From the IMG/VR virus record IMGVR_UViG_3300012936_000006, positions 1 to 64,000 of that record: 64,000 nucleotides of DNA; one strand, given 5' to 3'. Made by a program: the position numbers and the translations under genes. This document shows, piece by piece, positions 36,044 through 44,896 of this stretch. The DNA comes from a virus. Numbering within the stretch: the stretch's first letter is position 1; every line of letters begins with the position of its first letter. The notes under the pieces were generated by a model. The model searched no databases and was not told the DNA's origin. It saw only the letters and a program-made list of their open reading frames with translations.

Positions 36044-36310
36044 GTGGGCGGTATAAAAAGAAAGCTAGAGCGACTAAAAGAAAAAAATGCCGAAAAAGAG
36101 ATGAAGCAGAAATTGTCGATGTTTGATCGACTACCTGAAGAGTGCTTGAGTTGTGAAAAGGTGTTTGACAAAAAAGATCGTTCGATGGTAGAATCTTGGC
36201 GAGTCGTTGTAAGAGAGAAAGAAAAGAAAGTAAATCTTTATTGCCCAGAATGTTGGGATTTTGCTCAAAAAATAGTTTTGGAGGCACTTGGAAATGAAAA
36301 AGAAGAGTAG
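36044..36310 (+). CDS. Small zinc-ribbon-like protein
   Basis: An 88-residue basic protein with a GTG start at 36044, two bases after the dUTPase stop. It contains CLSC and, about 35 residues later, CPEC, so it can form a zinc ribbon. The N-terminal 35 residues are a Lys/Glu-rich helix. I do not recognise a named family. The longer frame starting at 36002 overlaps dUTPase and is not needed. It overlaps the methyltransferase gene by 17 bases. Confidence 0.5.
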   Translation: MGGIKRKLERLKEKNAEKEMKQKLSMFDRLPEECLSCEKVFDKKDRSMVESWRVVVREKEKKVNLYCPECWDFAQKIVLEALGNEKEE

Positions 36311-36815
36311 TATGGATGTTCACTTTAGCTCAAAAACAAACGAGTGGGACACCCCGCAGGCGTTTTATGATATTTTGGACAGAATGTTTAATTTTACACT
36401 AGATCCGTGTGCCACAGAGCAATCTAAGAAGTGTGAAAAATATTTCACAGTTCAAGATGACGGATTAAGTAAAAGTTGGGCAAATGAGACTGTCTTCATG
36501 AACCCCCCATACGGAAGGCAAATATCAAAGTGGATCAAGAAAGCATACGATGAGAGTGTGAACAATTCTGCAACTGTTGTTTGTTTAATTCCATCTAGGA
36601 CTGACACAAAATACTGGCATGATTATGTTATGAAATCTAGCGAGCTTTACTTTATTAAAGGGCGTTTGAAGTTTGGAAATTCCCAGTCAAAGCCTAACTC
36701 GGCACCATTCCCCTCAGCGGTGGTGGTGTTTAAGCCCCGCCATGGTGAAGTCATGGGTGGTGGCAACCCAACCGTTTATGGTATGACAAATGGGGGTGTA
36801 AAATGCCAGAACTAA
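36294..36815 (+). CDS. Phage DNA N6-adenine methyltransferase
   Basis: A 173-residue Dam-like phage methyltransferase. The pattern FSSKTNEWDTPQAFYDILD, then FTLDPCAT, then the catalytic VFMNPPYG motif and VCLIPSRTDTKYWHDYV, is the phage N6-adenine methyltransferase family. It transfers methyl groups to adenine in DNA, commonly as protection against host restriction. GGAGG (36280-36284) lies nine bases before the ATG at 36294. The last 25 residues form a short extra tail. It overlaps the next gene by 13 bases. Confidence 0.87.
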   Translation: MKKKSSMDVHFSSKTNEWDTPQAFYDILDRMFNFTLDPCATEQSKKCEKYFTVQDDGLSKSWANETVFMNPPYGRQISKWIKKAYDESVNNSATVVCLIPSRTDTKYWHDYVMKSSELYFIKGRLKFGNSQSKPNSAPFPSAVVVFKPRHGEVMGGGNPTVYGMTNGGVKCQN

Positions 36816-37813
36816 AAGAAACTTTGACATATCAAGATGTTTTGCTGGTTCCTCAGTATAGTGATATTCGTAGTCGCAGCGAGGTAGACATTTCTAACAG
36901 CTTGAGCGAGAATATAAAGCTCGATGCTCCAATTATTGCTAGTCCGATGGATACAGTGTCTGAAGACGGTATGGCTAATGCTATGTCTAATGCCGGTGGT
37001 ATGGCTATTGTCCATCGATACAACACTATCGAAGAACAATCTTGGATTGTTAGCAATTCAGATGGTTTAGTTGGCGCAGCCGTTGGCATGACTGGTGATT
37101 ATAAAAATAGAACGGCGTCAGCTATCACAGCAGGCGCAAAAGTTATTTGTATTGATGTTGCACACGGTCATCATATAGCTATGAAGGATGCTTTGCGGTG
37201 GATAAAAGATAATTTTAAAAATGTCCATATTATTGCTGGCAATATCGCCACTTTAGATGGTTTTAATGCATTGTCAGACTGGGGGGCAGATTCAGTTCGC
37301 TGCAACATTGGAGGTGGCAGTATTTGCACCACCCGTATCCAGACTGGTCATGGAGTGCCGGGACTGCACACTATTTTTGAGTGCTCCAATTCAGTAAACG
37401 CAGGCACTGTAAATATTATTGCAGACGGTGGAATTAAAAACTCTGGCGATATTGTGAAGGCTGTTGCGGCAGGAGCAGACTTTGTAATGCTTGGATCGCT
37501 TTTAGCAGGTACGGCAGAATCTCCGGGTCGAGTCTTTGAAAAGGATGGAATAAAATATAAAGCCTATAGGGGCATGGCTAGCCGAGAAGCGCAATCTGAT
37601 TGGCGTGGTCATTGTGGTACCCCTGAAGGTGTTGCGAGCATGGTGCCATATCGAGGCGAGGTTTCATCTATTATGAAGCAGTTGTGTGGAGGTATTCGAA
37701 GCGGCTTTTCTTATTCAGGTGCAAGAACTATTGCAGAGTTACAATCACGAGCGATATTCACACGTCAGACGGGTGCGGGACAAGTAGAGTCATCGGCACA
37801 TATTGGAGTTTGA
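36803..37813 (+). CDS. IMP dehydrogenase / GMP reductase family enzyme
   Basis: A 336-residue purine-nucleotide TIM-barrel enzyme. [31 protein letters not shown], and the catalytic loop GGGSICTTR with its Cys are clear. [18 protein letters not shown] and ESSAHIGV at the C-terminus look more like IMPDH, while the length without CBS domains is closer to GMP reductase. It could steer purine supply toward or away from GTP. The direction cannot be decided from sequence alone. It starts 13 bases inside the methyltransferase gene. Confidence 0.82.
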   Translation: MPELKETLTYQDVLLVPQYSDIRSRSEVDISNSLSENIKLDAPIIASPMDTVSEDGMANAMSNAGGMAIVHRYNTIEEQSWIVSNSDGLVGAAVGMTGDYKNRTASAITAGAKVICIDVAHGHHIAMKDALRWIKDNFKNVHIIAGNIATLDGFNALSDWGADSVRCNIGGGSICTTRIQTGHGVPGLHTIFECSNSVNAGTVNIIADGGIKNSGDIVKAVAAGADFVMLGSLLAGTAESPGRVFEKDGIKYKAYRGMASREAQSDWRGHCGTPEGVASMVPYRGEVSSIMKQLCGGIRSGFSYSGARTIAELQSRAIFTRQTGAGQVESSAHIGV

Positions 37814-37815
37814 TT

Positions 37816-38142
37816 GTGTCGGAGTATGGAGAGGAAAATAAAAAAATTATATTTTCTGACACTGGGAAAACACATGCTGAATTTAAAATAAAACTTCAAT
37901 ATGATGGAATTTCTCAGGGAGATTTTTTTAGACAGGTTGTTTCGGCATACTTAGACGAAGATACTGATTTTATGAACTTTATGCATTCATTAAAGGATCG
38001 GCTAGAGTCTCAGTCTAAACGGCAGAGAGATATTGTGAAGAAAGAAAGAAAATTAGCTAAAAAGACTGAAAAAGATTTTACGCTTACAGATAGTGAGGTC
38101 GAAAGTATTTTTGACCTATTAGAAAGAGAGACAGGAATATGA
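37816..38142 (+). CDS. Hypothetical protein, possible ribbon-helix-helix regulator
   Basis: A 108-residue protein with a GTG start at 37816, seven bases after GGAG (37805-37808) and just past the IMPDH/GMPR stop. The segment AEFKIKLQYDGISQGDFFRQ followed by VVSAYLDED looks like a strand-helix-helix DNA-binding unit of the ribbon-helix-helix type, followed by a basic helix and an acidic end. It overlaps the sigma-like gene by four bases, which would suit a pair of transcription regulators. This reading is tentative. Confidence 0.45.
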   Translation: MSEYGEENKKIIFSDTGKTHAEFKIKLQYDGISQGDFFRQVVSAYLDEDTDFMNFMHSLKDRLESQSKRQRDIVKKERKLAKKTEKDFTLTDSEVESIFDLLERETGI

Positions 38143-38390
38143 GAGAATGTAGTAAGACATGCATGAAGCTTGACGTATCATGCCCAGTTCAAGATTGTAG
38201 AATGTGGATTGATTACGAGCAAGATCTTAATTGTACTTTGATTGCTATTGATAATAATGAAGAGAAGCCTATGACGCTTCGAGAGGTTGCTCCAAGGATT
38301 GGTGTAAGCTTTCCGAGAGTTAAGCAGATTGAGGATGAAATTTTCAAAAAGCTCAAAAAGAAGCTTCCAGACTACAAAAACAATTTTTAG
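38139..38390 (+). CDS. Sigma region-4-like transcription factor
   Basis: An 83-residue protein. The C-terminal half, MTLREVAPRIGVSFPRVKQI followed by EDEIFKKLKKKL, closely follows sigma-70 region 4 (TLREIAxRLGISxERVRQIE), the helix-turn-helix that reads -35 elements. The N-terminal half has four Cys (CSKTC, then CPVQDC) that may bind zinc. No region 2 is present, so it cannot act alone as a full sigma factor. It may serve as a late-transcription adaptor, and it lies directly upstream of a late-promoter copy. ATGA overlap couples it to the previous gene. Confidence 0.65.
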   Translation: MRECSKTCMKLDVSCPVQDCRMWIDYEQDLNCTLIAIDNNEEKPMTLREVAPRIGVSFPRVKQIEDEIFKKLKKKLPDYKNNF

Positions 38391-38422
38391 TCAAAGCAAC
38401 ACGGACTTTTTGCTTATTAACG

Positions 38423-38434
38423 ACTATTTATACA
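38423..38434 (+). promoter_or_regulatory. Putative late promoter (ACTATTTATACA)
   Basis: A late motif copy 70 bases before the acidic protein at 38493. It probably starts the second late operon, running to about 44846 with a terminator-like hairpin at 39131. Confidence 0.6.
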
Positions 38435-38492
38435 TTGAAAGGCACTTCTGAAACTTGTGCTTTTATAAACTAACTTTAGGAGAGAGTAGAAA

Positions 38493-39113
38493 ATGAAAAA
38501 AAATGAAAAGGGAACTATCCTTAACGAGACAACTATCCGAAGATTTATGAAGCTGGCAAATATTGCGCCTCTTGCAGAAAATTACTTGGGGCAGTTTACT
38601 GAAGAAGACGAAGAGCCAGAAATGGAGGCGGGAGTCGAGTCCGAGATGGGTGGTGAACCCGATGCAGCCATGGGAGACATGGGAGACATGGGAGACATGG
38701 ACGCTGCACCCGCCGAAGGTGGAGCATCAGGCGTCTCACAAGAGGCAGTTGAAGAAATCGTACAAGCTATCGCCTCAGCAGTAGAAGAGGTTACCGGCAC
38801 ATCTGTTAGTGCTGAGCCAGCAGCCGATGCCGAAGCACCGGTAGATATGGGTGGCGAACCTGAAATGGACATGGGCGGTGATGAGCCTGATCCCGCTACC
38901 AGATATGAAGCTAAGCAATCTGATGACGAAGAAGAAGTCGAAGAGGGTAAAATGGCTTACAAGCGTGAAAAAGACGAAGAAGTCGAAGAGGGCAAGAAAG
39001 CTTACAAGCGTGAAGAAGACGAAGAAGACGACGAAGATAAGATGAAGAGCGAGCAGCTTATTAATCGTATCGCTAAAAAGGTTGTCGAACGACTTCAAAG
39101 AGAACTGAAGTAA
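38493..39113 (+). CDS. Acidic repeat-containing virion-type protein
   Basis: A 206-residue strongly acidic protein with a late promoter and AGGAG site. The N-terminus ILNETTIRRFMKLANIAPLA is a pattern I recall from several marine myovirus virion proteins. The middle is Met/Gly/Asp/Glu-rich, with GDM repeated. Two 15-residue repeats (EVEEGKMAYKREKDE and EVEEGKKAYKREEDE) follow, then a basic C-terminal helix RIAKKVVERLQREL. The composition suits a scaffold-like or internal head protein, but no function is proven. Confidence 0.5.
   Translation: MKKNEKGTILNETTIRRFMKLANIAPLAENYLGQFTEEDEEPEMEAGVESEMGGEPDAAMGDMGDMGDMDAAPAEGGASGVSQEAVEEIVQAIASAVEEVTGTSVSAEPAADAEAPVDMGGEPEMDMGGDEPDPATRYEAKQSDDEEEVEEGKMAYKREKDEEVEEGKKAYKREEDEEDDEDKMKSEQLINRIAKKVVERLQRELK
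38934..39023 (+). repeat. Two tandem 45-base repeats within the acidic gene
   Basis: Two adjacent 45-base units (38934-38978 and 38979-39023) begin GAAGTCGAAGAGGG and encode the repeated 15-residue segment EVEEGKxAYKREx. A shorter nine-base repeat (GGAGACATG, three copies) lies upstream near 38670-38700. Confidence 0.8.
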
Positions 39114-39130
39114 TTGCTTTACTCTCTCTG

Positions 39131-39181
39131 AGTATAGGGGCATCGTTTCGATTTTCTATACGGGACGGTGCCTTATTTTTT
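39131..39181 (+). terminator. Terminator after the acidic protein gene
   Basis: GGCATCGT (39139-39146) pairs with ACGGTGCC (39165-39172) with one G-U pair, followed by TTATTTTTT. An alternative stem GTATAG/CTATAC (39132-39137, 39156-39161) overlaps it. It would end most messages from the acidic gene and lower expression of the genes downstream. Confidence 0.7.
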
Positions 39182-39195
39182 GAAAGGCGGCAATT

Positions 39196-39687
39196 TTGGA
39201 AATATTTTTAGGATTTATTTTTGGCTACGTGGTCGGCAACATCTATTCCAGACTAGTTACCATGAAGCGAGAGAGGATGGCAGTAACCATGGCTCAAATT
39301 CAGGCTTTAAGGTTGTTTTCGCAAAGCGTGCTCCACTATGGGCATCTAAGACAGTGGCATGATAATGTCGCAATTGGTCTCGATGACATTAAGACAAGCG
39401 CACTTGAAAAAGCTGCTGAATCAGAATCATTATCCCTAAAAGAACTAGATGAACTGTCCCAGTTTTGGAACAGCAGCTATGAACAGGATCTAAAGTCGCT
39501 TTGGAACAACTTTGAGTACGATATGCGGGGGTTTAAAGAAACCTCAGTTTCGTTGATTCGAGAGTCGTTCACGGGTTATGGCGACCCACCTTATGAAACT
39601 TGGCAGCAGGCTATGCATTGGCTGGCAATGTTTGAGATGAAACTAAAACAGCAACAGAAATTGGAGGATGTAAAAGATGCAGAATGA
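39196..39687 (+). CDS. Membrane-anchored hypothetical protein
   Basis: A 163-residue protein with a TTG start six bases after AAAGGCGG. The first 20 residues (EIFLGFIFGYVVGNIYSRLV) form one membrane segment with the rest probably inside the cell. The remaining sequence is helical and charged, with a Trp-rich stretch (WQQAMHWLAMFEMKLKQQ). I do not recognise the family. It overlaps the next gene by eleven bases. Confidence 0.5.
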   Translation: MEIFLGFIFGYVVGNIYSRLVTMKRERMAVTMAQIQALRLFSQSVLHYGHLRQWHDNVAIGLDDIKTSALEKAAESESLSLKELDELSQFWNSSYEQDLKSLWNNFEYDMRGFKETSVSLIRESFTGYGDPPYETWQQAMHWLAMFEMKLKQQQKLEDVKDAE

Positions 39688-41038
39688 TGTTTTAATGCTT
39701 GAAGAGTTGAGAAAACTCGTCAGAAGTGAAATGGAGGCTGCGGAAAGACTGCGCCCTAGTTTCTTGCTAGAGAGCCCCGAGGCACTCGACGAAATCGGTG
39801 CAAAGAAAAATAAATATGCCATGAAAGCGGTGTTTCTTTTCGGTCCAGCAGGTGCAGGTAAGGGTTTTATTTCAAATGACTTTTTGGGGATTCCGACTCA
39901 AGAAAAGGGGGTCAAGAACGGTTTTTATACTTACAACCCAGACAACTTCATCGAAGATATTTTCCCAGCGTTTGGAATTCCACTGAAATTTGCTAATGCG
40001 GCAGAGGGTGATGATGCCTCTCTAGAAGATTTTCAGCAAAAGGTTCGTGAGCAAATTCAACAGTGGGCAAAGAACGAAGGTGTAATGAAGCTGATGGGAG
40101 CACAGCCGATTCTTTTTGACACTACTGGTGAAAAAGTAAAAAAGATGGTCGGGAGAATTAAAAAACTTACCAAGATGGGATACAAAGTAGGGGTTGCCCA
40201 GATCTATGTACCTAGAGAGATTTCAGTCTCTAGAGATCAAGGTCGAGAAAGGACAGTCGGCGCAAGTCGCACAGCAGACATTAACGACAAATATCGTGAT
40301 CAGGTGGTAAAAGCCAGAGGGTACTTTGAGTCACTGGGTGGTCTTGATGGTGTAGAAATTTTTGGCTCAGGTGTTTATCCCAACTTGTTTGAACTAGATC
40401 CAGAGTCAGGAACCGTTGGTCAGCCTCTCCCCGGCGTTACACAGGACATGTTAGATTCACTTGATATAGATCAGCAAAAGGCTCAGGCACTTTTGGATGA
40501 AATGAAAACTGATGCCGAGGCGTTTCTTAATTCACCCAGAACAAAAACAGGCGAGATGCTATATCAGGCACAGCGAAGAATGATTAAGCTGACAGGTAGC
40601 AAGGGCGGTCGTCACTTTGGTAGCCACAGTTTGGCAGATTTGGAAATGATTTATGCAGAAGCTTTTCAAGAAGAGTTCCCAGAAGCAGCTAGTGATCCAC
40701 TAATTAATCAGGCAGCTAAATATTTAGCATCTCTTGGTGGCGTGGAGAATGCGGCATCAACTAGTGGTGCTCTCCCCGGCGACAAGCCCGAGCTTGATGG
40801 CACCCTGCGCTCACAAGATTCTAAACATATGATTGATACAGACAAGACAAACCCTATCAAGGTTGGTCAAGAGTTTCCTAAGAATGTAAAAAAGGGCGAA
40901 TTTGGTCCCAATCCCCGTCAGGGACGAAACCCTGATAGCAAGGGTCGTGCCAAGGTCAGGGTCAGAGAGAGCTTCGAGGACAGCATCCGAGAGATTGTTA
41001 GAGAATCTGTCTTGAGAATAAAAAAGAATAATCTGTGA
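39677..41038 (+). CDS. P-loop kinase / zeta-toxin-like protein
   Basis: A 453-residue protein. A P-loop, FLFGPAGAGKGF, near residues 52-63 is followed by YNPDNFIEDIFPAFG and PILFDTTG, the arrangement seen in zeta-toxin and polynucleotide-kinase-like P-loop proteins. A later IYVPREISVSRDQGRERTVG could be the lid region. The C-terminus is disordered and ends in a helix, DSIREIVRESVLRIKK. It lies in the late operon, so it may be a virion protein. The exact substrate cannot be told from sequence. Confidence 0.55.
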   Translation: MQNDVLMLEELRKLVRSEMEAAERLRPSFLLESPEALDEIGAKKNKYAMKAVFLFGPAGAGKGFISNDFLGIPTQEKGVKNGFYTYNPDNFIEDIFPAFGIPLKFANAAEGDDASLEDFQQKVREQIQQWAKNEGVMKLMGAQPILFDTTGEKVKKMVGRIKKLTKMGYKVGVAQIYVPREISVSRDQGRERTVGASRTADINDKYRDQVVKARGYFESLGGLDGVEIFGSGVYPNLFELDPESGTVGQPLPGVTQDMLDSLDIDQQKAQALLDEMKTDAEAFLNSPRTKTGEMLYQAQRRMIKLTGSKGGRHFGSHSLADLEMIYAEAFQEEFPEAASDPLINQAAKYLASLGGVENAASTSGALPGDKPELDGTLRSQDSKHMIDTDKTNPIKVGQEFPKNVKKGEFGPNPRQGRNPDSKGRAKVRVRESFEDSIREIVRESVLRIKKNNL

Positions 41039-41409
41039 GCTTCGCCATGAACGAAGATACTGAATACATCATTAAAAGGGTGTTCGATAGCCTCGTAGAG
41101 AGATTCTTAGAACAAGAAGAGAATGTCGTTATTGTAGATCGCTTGTTTATGGCGAAGTCTATCGTGCGAGATGTTGTCGAAAAGAAATTTAGTGGCGAGT
41201 ATACTTCAGAAGCAGCCGCAAGAATATTAAAAATAGTTGAAAAATATTTAAGTGGAGATATTGATTTAATTCGTGAAGATGGCGAGATTAAAGTCAAATT
41301 GAACACTAATTATGATGAGGAGAGGCAAAAAGCCTTAGACTCGTTAAGGAAAGCTTACAGTAAAATGCTTGGGGAAATGATGCCACCGAGCGATAAAAAC
41401 AATGAATGA
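41035..41409 (+). CDS. Hypothetical helical protein
   Basis: A 124-residue protein starting at a GTG that overlaps the previous stop (GTGA); an ATG at 41047 is an alternative and neither has a strong ribosome site. It is almost wholly helical and charged, with IIKRVFDSLVERFLEQEENV and a late YSKMLGEMMPP. No family is recognised. It lies between the P-loop gene and the ClpP-like gene. Confidence 0.5.
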   Translation: MSFAMNEDTEYIIKRVFDSLVERFLEQEENVVIVDRLFMAKSIVRDVVEKKFSGEYTSEAAARILKIVEKYLSGDIDLIREDGEIKVKLNTNYDEERQKALDSLRKAYSKMLGEMMPPSDKNNE

Positions 41410-41418
41410 GGTGTAAAA

Positions 41419-42156
41419 TTGGTTTTTGTAATTAATAGCGGCGATGAAGAGAAGAGTGAGTTGATTCCCGAGACTGGGGAAGAAAAGGAACCTGAAGGGG
41501 AAGAGCTGCCGCTCTCCGAAGAAGAGCTTGATAAGGTTCCACAAGTAATAGTGCTGTCGCCGCCATCATCGAGTGGTAGTGACGAAGACAAACCAAAAGT
41601 TAGAGCAATTGGGTTGATTGGCAATGTTGACGAAGATAGAGCTTCGGAGGTCATTTATGGCATGATGATCATGAAAAAGACCGCACAGAAGAAAGTTTTA
41701 GTTGACGAAGAAGATCCGTCTAAAGGTACCGAACTCACCTGCCAGCCTTTTGAACTGATTATTTCGACCTTTGGTGGCAGTGCGTTTGAAATGCTTGGCA
41801 TCTACGACATGATGAAGCAGGTTCGAGAAGACTGTGATATTAAAACATTGGGTATCGGCAAGGTGATGAGTGCCGGAGTTTTGCTTCTAGCTGCCGGAAC
41901 AAAAGGTCAACGCAGAATCGGTGCAAACTGTCGAGTAATGATTCATAGTGTTATCGGTGGTTCTCATGGTGCAATTCACGATCTTGAAAATGAAATGGAA
42001 GAAATTAAGTGGATGCAGGAAAGGTACATTAAGATTTTAGCGCAAGAAACTAAAATGACCGAAAGATATATCAAGGGTCTTTTGAAGAAAAAGATTAATG
42101 TTTATCTTGATGCAGAAAAGGCGGTCGAGTTAGGTATTGCTGATATTATTGTTTAA
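41419..42156 (+). CDS. ClpP-like serine protease
   Basis: A 245-residue protein of the ClpP/crotonase-fold protease family. Residues 1-60 are an acidic, Glu/Pro-rich extension not found in ClpP. The protease core has FELIISTFGGSAFEMLGIYD, GIGKVMSAGVLLLAAGTKG with the expected catalytic Ser, MIHSVIGG with the catalytic His, and YLDAEKAVELGIAD near the end. ClpP-like proteases serve as head-maturation proteases in several phage groups; the late operon setting suits this, but T4 relatives use gp21, which would lie outside the window. TTG start, five bases after GAGGTG. Confidence 0.78.
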   Translation: MVFVINSGDEEKSELIPETGEEKEPEGEELPLSEEELDKVPQVIVLSPPSSSGSDEDKPKVRAIGLIGNVDEDRASEVIYGMMIMKKTAQKKVLVDEEDPSKGTELTCQPFELIISTFGGSAFEMLGIYDMMKQVREDCDIKTLGIGKVMSAGVLLLAAGTKGQRRIGANCRVMIHSVIGGSHGAIHDLENEMEEIKWMQERYIKILAQETKMTERYIKGLLKKKINVYLDAEKAVELGIADIIV

Positions 42157-42171
42157 GTTTGGAGAGAGAAG

Positions 42172-43080
42172 ATGAGTGTAGTCGATAAATATTTTTACAA
42201 CCAAGCAAGCGCACAGAAGCTGGGCTGGGAGCCGTCTTGGTTTGGAGCAGAGAATTTTGAAGACGATTTAATTAAAAAGATCAGAGCATTCCAGAGAAAG
42301 TTGGGAGTTACTCCTGACGGTCTTTGCGGTCCAGCAACATTTAGAAGAATTTTTACTGAAAGACAGTCAAACACTTCTTTAATTATTCCGAAGGTACAGT
42401 CAAAAACTAATAATTATATTATTTGCAACAGCAAGAAGATTCCAATCAACTGGGATAAAGTTGTTCTTTGGGATGAGCCCGGTGGTTTGATTTGTGAAGA
42501 TGATACATATTCATCCTATGCGGGGAAGCCAGAGCGAAAGGTTACAATGTTTGTTAATCACTGGGATGTTTGTTTATCATCCGAGTCTTGCGCTCGTGTA
42601 ATTAAAAATCGTGGCATCAGCGTTCACTTTATGGTTGACAACGACGGCACAATCTATCAGGCTATGGATACACAACATGCGGCTTGGCAAGCTGGAAATA
42701 GAACTGTCAACCATACGTCAGTTGGTGTTGAGATTGCCAACGCTTACTACCAGAAGTATCAGAACTGGTACAAGAAAAATGGTTTTGGTCCACGACCATT
42801 GTGGAAAGACGTGGAGGTTCACGGCAGAAAACTTAAACCGTTTCTCGGATTTTATGATGTTCAGATGGAAGCAACAGCGGCAATCTGGAAAGCCATTCAT
42901 GATGCATACGGTATGCCGCTCGAATGCCCCAGAGGTTCCGATGGTAAGATGCTTACAACAGTAGATCCAAAAGTCCCATCGGGCGACTTCGAGGGTGTTG
43001 TACACCACTTTCATGTAACCAAAAGAAAGATAGATGCAGGTGGGTTTCCTATTGATGAATACTTGGAGAAGATAAAGTGA
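42172..43080 (+). CDS. N-acetylmuramoyl-L-alanine amidase with peptidoglycan-binding domain
   Basis: A 302-residue cell-wall hydrolase. Residues 30-65 form a PG_binding_1 domain (IRAFQRKLGVTPDGLCGPAT). The amidase_2 domain follows, with metal ligands in FVNHWDVC and VVHHFHVTKRKIDAGGF, and MDTQHAAWQAG, TSVGVEIAN as family motifs. It cuts the bond between N-acetylmuramic acid and the stem peptide. There is no signal peptide. It could be the endolysin, needing a holin, or a virion enzyme; its place in the late operon fits either. Confidence 0.85.
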   Translation: MSVVDKYFYNQASAQKLGWEPSWFGAENFEDDLIKKIRAFQRKLGVTPDGLCGPATFRRIFTERQSNTSLIIPKVQSKTNNYIICNSKKIPINWDKVVLWDEPGGLICEDDTYSSYAGKPERKVTMFVNHWDVCLSSESCARVIKNRGISVHFMVDNDGTIYQAMDTQHAAWQAGNRTVNHTSVGVEIANAYYQKYQNWYKKNGFGPRPLWKDVEVHGRKLKPFLGFYDVQMEATAAIWKAIHDAYGMPLECPRGSDGKMLTTVDPKVPSGDFEGVVHHFHVTKRKIDAGGFPIDEYLEKIK

Positions 43081-44846
43081 GTTTAGAGGAACAAGTGGCA
43101 AAACACTTCGAACAAAGACTTGAGTGGTCTGAGCTGAAAAGCATGATCGCTGAAGCTCTCCAAGAGGAAAAAGAGAAAGTAATCGCAGAGGGGAGCAAGC
43201 CCGGTGGAGTTGATCTTGAGCAAGCGGTCGTTGATGCGATCAATGGAAAACAGCCAAAGCACTTTCTTCAATTCGTGAGCAACCTTAAATATTCAAAACA
43301 TCAGTTTACAAGCGCAGACAAGTTAGATGTTGGCACACCTTCCGAAGACTGGCTTTCGTGGGGCGGTAGAGACAACACCTCAAAAGCCGATATTGTAATC
43401 GACGGCAACGGTGTCTCAATGAAGATGGGCGCATCGGCTATGCTATTTGGTTTTGGTCCCGGTGATGCCGGGGCGTGCATGGCTGCTGCTCTTAGTTCGC
43501 TACCCAATGAGCAGTTCACCCAGAGTGGCGAAGTAAAGCAACTTCTGTCGGCATTGCGCTCAATGGGCTCTGCTATCGGTAGAGCACCTCTGTCAACATT
43601 GAAGAAAGCACGAGAGCTTTCTAGAACTGATGACCAATTCAGTTCAGCAGGAACAGCCGATGACGCCTTAACACAGGCGGCGGGTAATGTTGGCTATGAT
43701 TACAGTCCTGAAGCTAGGGCTGAATTATCTAAACAGGTTCAAAAGGCAAAAGATGCAGATAAGAAAGCTCTCGATAAGATCAGAGGATACATCAAAAAAG
43801 GTGTTTTTTCTGTCGATGGAGAAACGGGGGAGCAGGCAGCAAACAACTACAAACTCGGTGATGAGCTTGAGGCAACCGGGGAACTTACAAAAGATCAGGA
43901 AAAATTTCAAAAATATAAAGTAAAGCACGATTCGATCAAGTCACAAGGCAAAGAAAATATGAGCAAAATTCAGACAATTGAGCAACTAATTGAACATGCA
44001 GAAGAGATCGAAAAATTAGAGCAAGCGGTACAAAATATTGAAGAATTGTCGATGAAGGTGATGAGTGTTCAGACCAACCCAGAACTACGACTTGCTTACT
44101 TTACTGAGGCTTTGACCGGTCGTAGAAAGTTTGGTGAAGGCTCGAAAAATGTCGCTACTCACGCATTTATTACACAAGAAGATTCTTATTTTTCAAACAT
44201 CGTACAGGGCGAAGGCAGCAATATTGACAACTTTTTTGTTTATCAGCCCCTCGATGATGCTAATATTAAAAAGATTATGAACGCTGCAAATTTTCGTGGA
44301 AAGTTTCGTTCAGATGGAATTAAGAAAAAGGTCAGAGGATCGAATAAGAGGACAGGCTTTAACCTATTCAGATCTAGTATCATTGCGGAGATTAAATCTT
44401 CTACAGAGGGTGGCAAGAAATACCTAGATCAGTTTCGAGGAATGATGAAAGAGGCGTTATCCGAAGGGATTATTACTCACGATCAGCACGACAACCTTAT
44501 CACTGAAGGTTTTTTTGGCGATATGGCATCATCTGCGATTGACGGTATCAAAAATATAGCCAGTTCTGCCGCAGAAAAAGGCGGTGAAGTATTGTCCAAG
44601 TGGACTAAGAAAATTAAAGAAGCCTTTTCGGGCATGGTTGACTGGTTTCAGGAAATGTATAAGCGGGTTTCAGATGCTGTCAAAAAAATGTTGCTTGGTT
44701 TTAAAGAGGCGATTAGCGGAGGTATGGAATCTTTCGTCGAGTTCATGGGGCTAACAACCCCAGAGTTGCTAGAAGAGTTTGATCCGGGCGGTGATGCCAA
44801 CGGTGATGAGCGTTCAGGCGCATTTTTAACTTTATTTTCTTCTTAA
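43077..44846 (+). CDS. Large late-operon protein with nuclease-like patch
   Basis: A 589-residue protein starting at a GTG that overlaps the amidase stop. Residues of about 90-130 contain TSKADIVIDGNGVSMKMG, followed by SAMLFGFGPG, a D...SxK pattern like phage PD-(D/E)XK-type domains in which the Glu is replaced. A coiled-coil lies near residues 215-330. The C-terminal 120 residues are amphipathic helices with ITEGFFGDMASSAIDGIKNI and MVDWFQEMYKRVSDAVKKML. Such proteins occur among virion genes of marine myoviruses as I recall. No activity can be claimed. Confidence 0.45.
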   Translation: MSLEEQVAKHFEQRLEWSELKSMIAEALQEEKEKVIAEGSKPGGVDLEQAVVDAINGKQPKHFLQFVSNLKYSKHQFTSADKLDVGTPSEDWLSWGGRDNTSKADIVIDGNGVSMKMGASAMLFGFGPGDAGACMAAALSSLPNEQFTQSGEVKQLLSALRSMGSAIGRAPLSTLKKARELSRTDDQFSSAGTADDALTQAAGNVGYDYSPEARAELSKQVQKAKDADKKALDKIRGYIKKGVFSVDGETGEQAANNYKLGDELEATGELTKDQEKFQKYKVKHDSIKSQGKENMSKIQTIEQLIEHAEEIEKLEQAVQNIEELSMKVMSVQTNPELRLAYFTEALTGRRKFGEGSKNVATHAFITQEDSYFSNIVQGEGSNIDNFFVYQPLDDANIKKIMNAANFRGKFRSDGIKKKVRGSNKRTGFNLFRSSIIAEIKSSTEGGKKYLDQFRGMMKEALSEGIITHDQHDNLITEGFFGDMASSAIDGIKNIASSAAEKGGEVLSKWTKKIKEAFSGMVDWFQEMYKRVSDAVKKMLLGFKEAISGGMESFVEFMGLTTPELLEEFDPGGDANGDERSGAFLTLFSS

Positions 44847-44871
44847 CAAAATATATAAACAAAGCTATAAT
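44843..44871 (+). promoter_or_regulatory. Sigma-70-like promoter before groEL
   Basis: TTAACA (44843-44848) and TATAAT (44866-44871) are 17 bases apart and lead into groEL, which has a TGGAGG ribosome site. The -35 box overlaps the stop of the gene upstream. Confidence 0.7.
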
Positions 44872-44896
44872 AATAAATAACCATATTGGAGGTAAC

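Noticed and set aside
38934-39023. CRISPR array or phase-variable repeat
   Set aside because: Only two 45-base units, adjacent without spacers and in frame, encoding a protein repeat.
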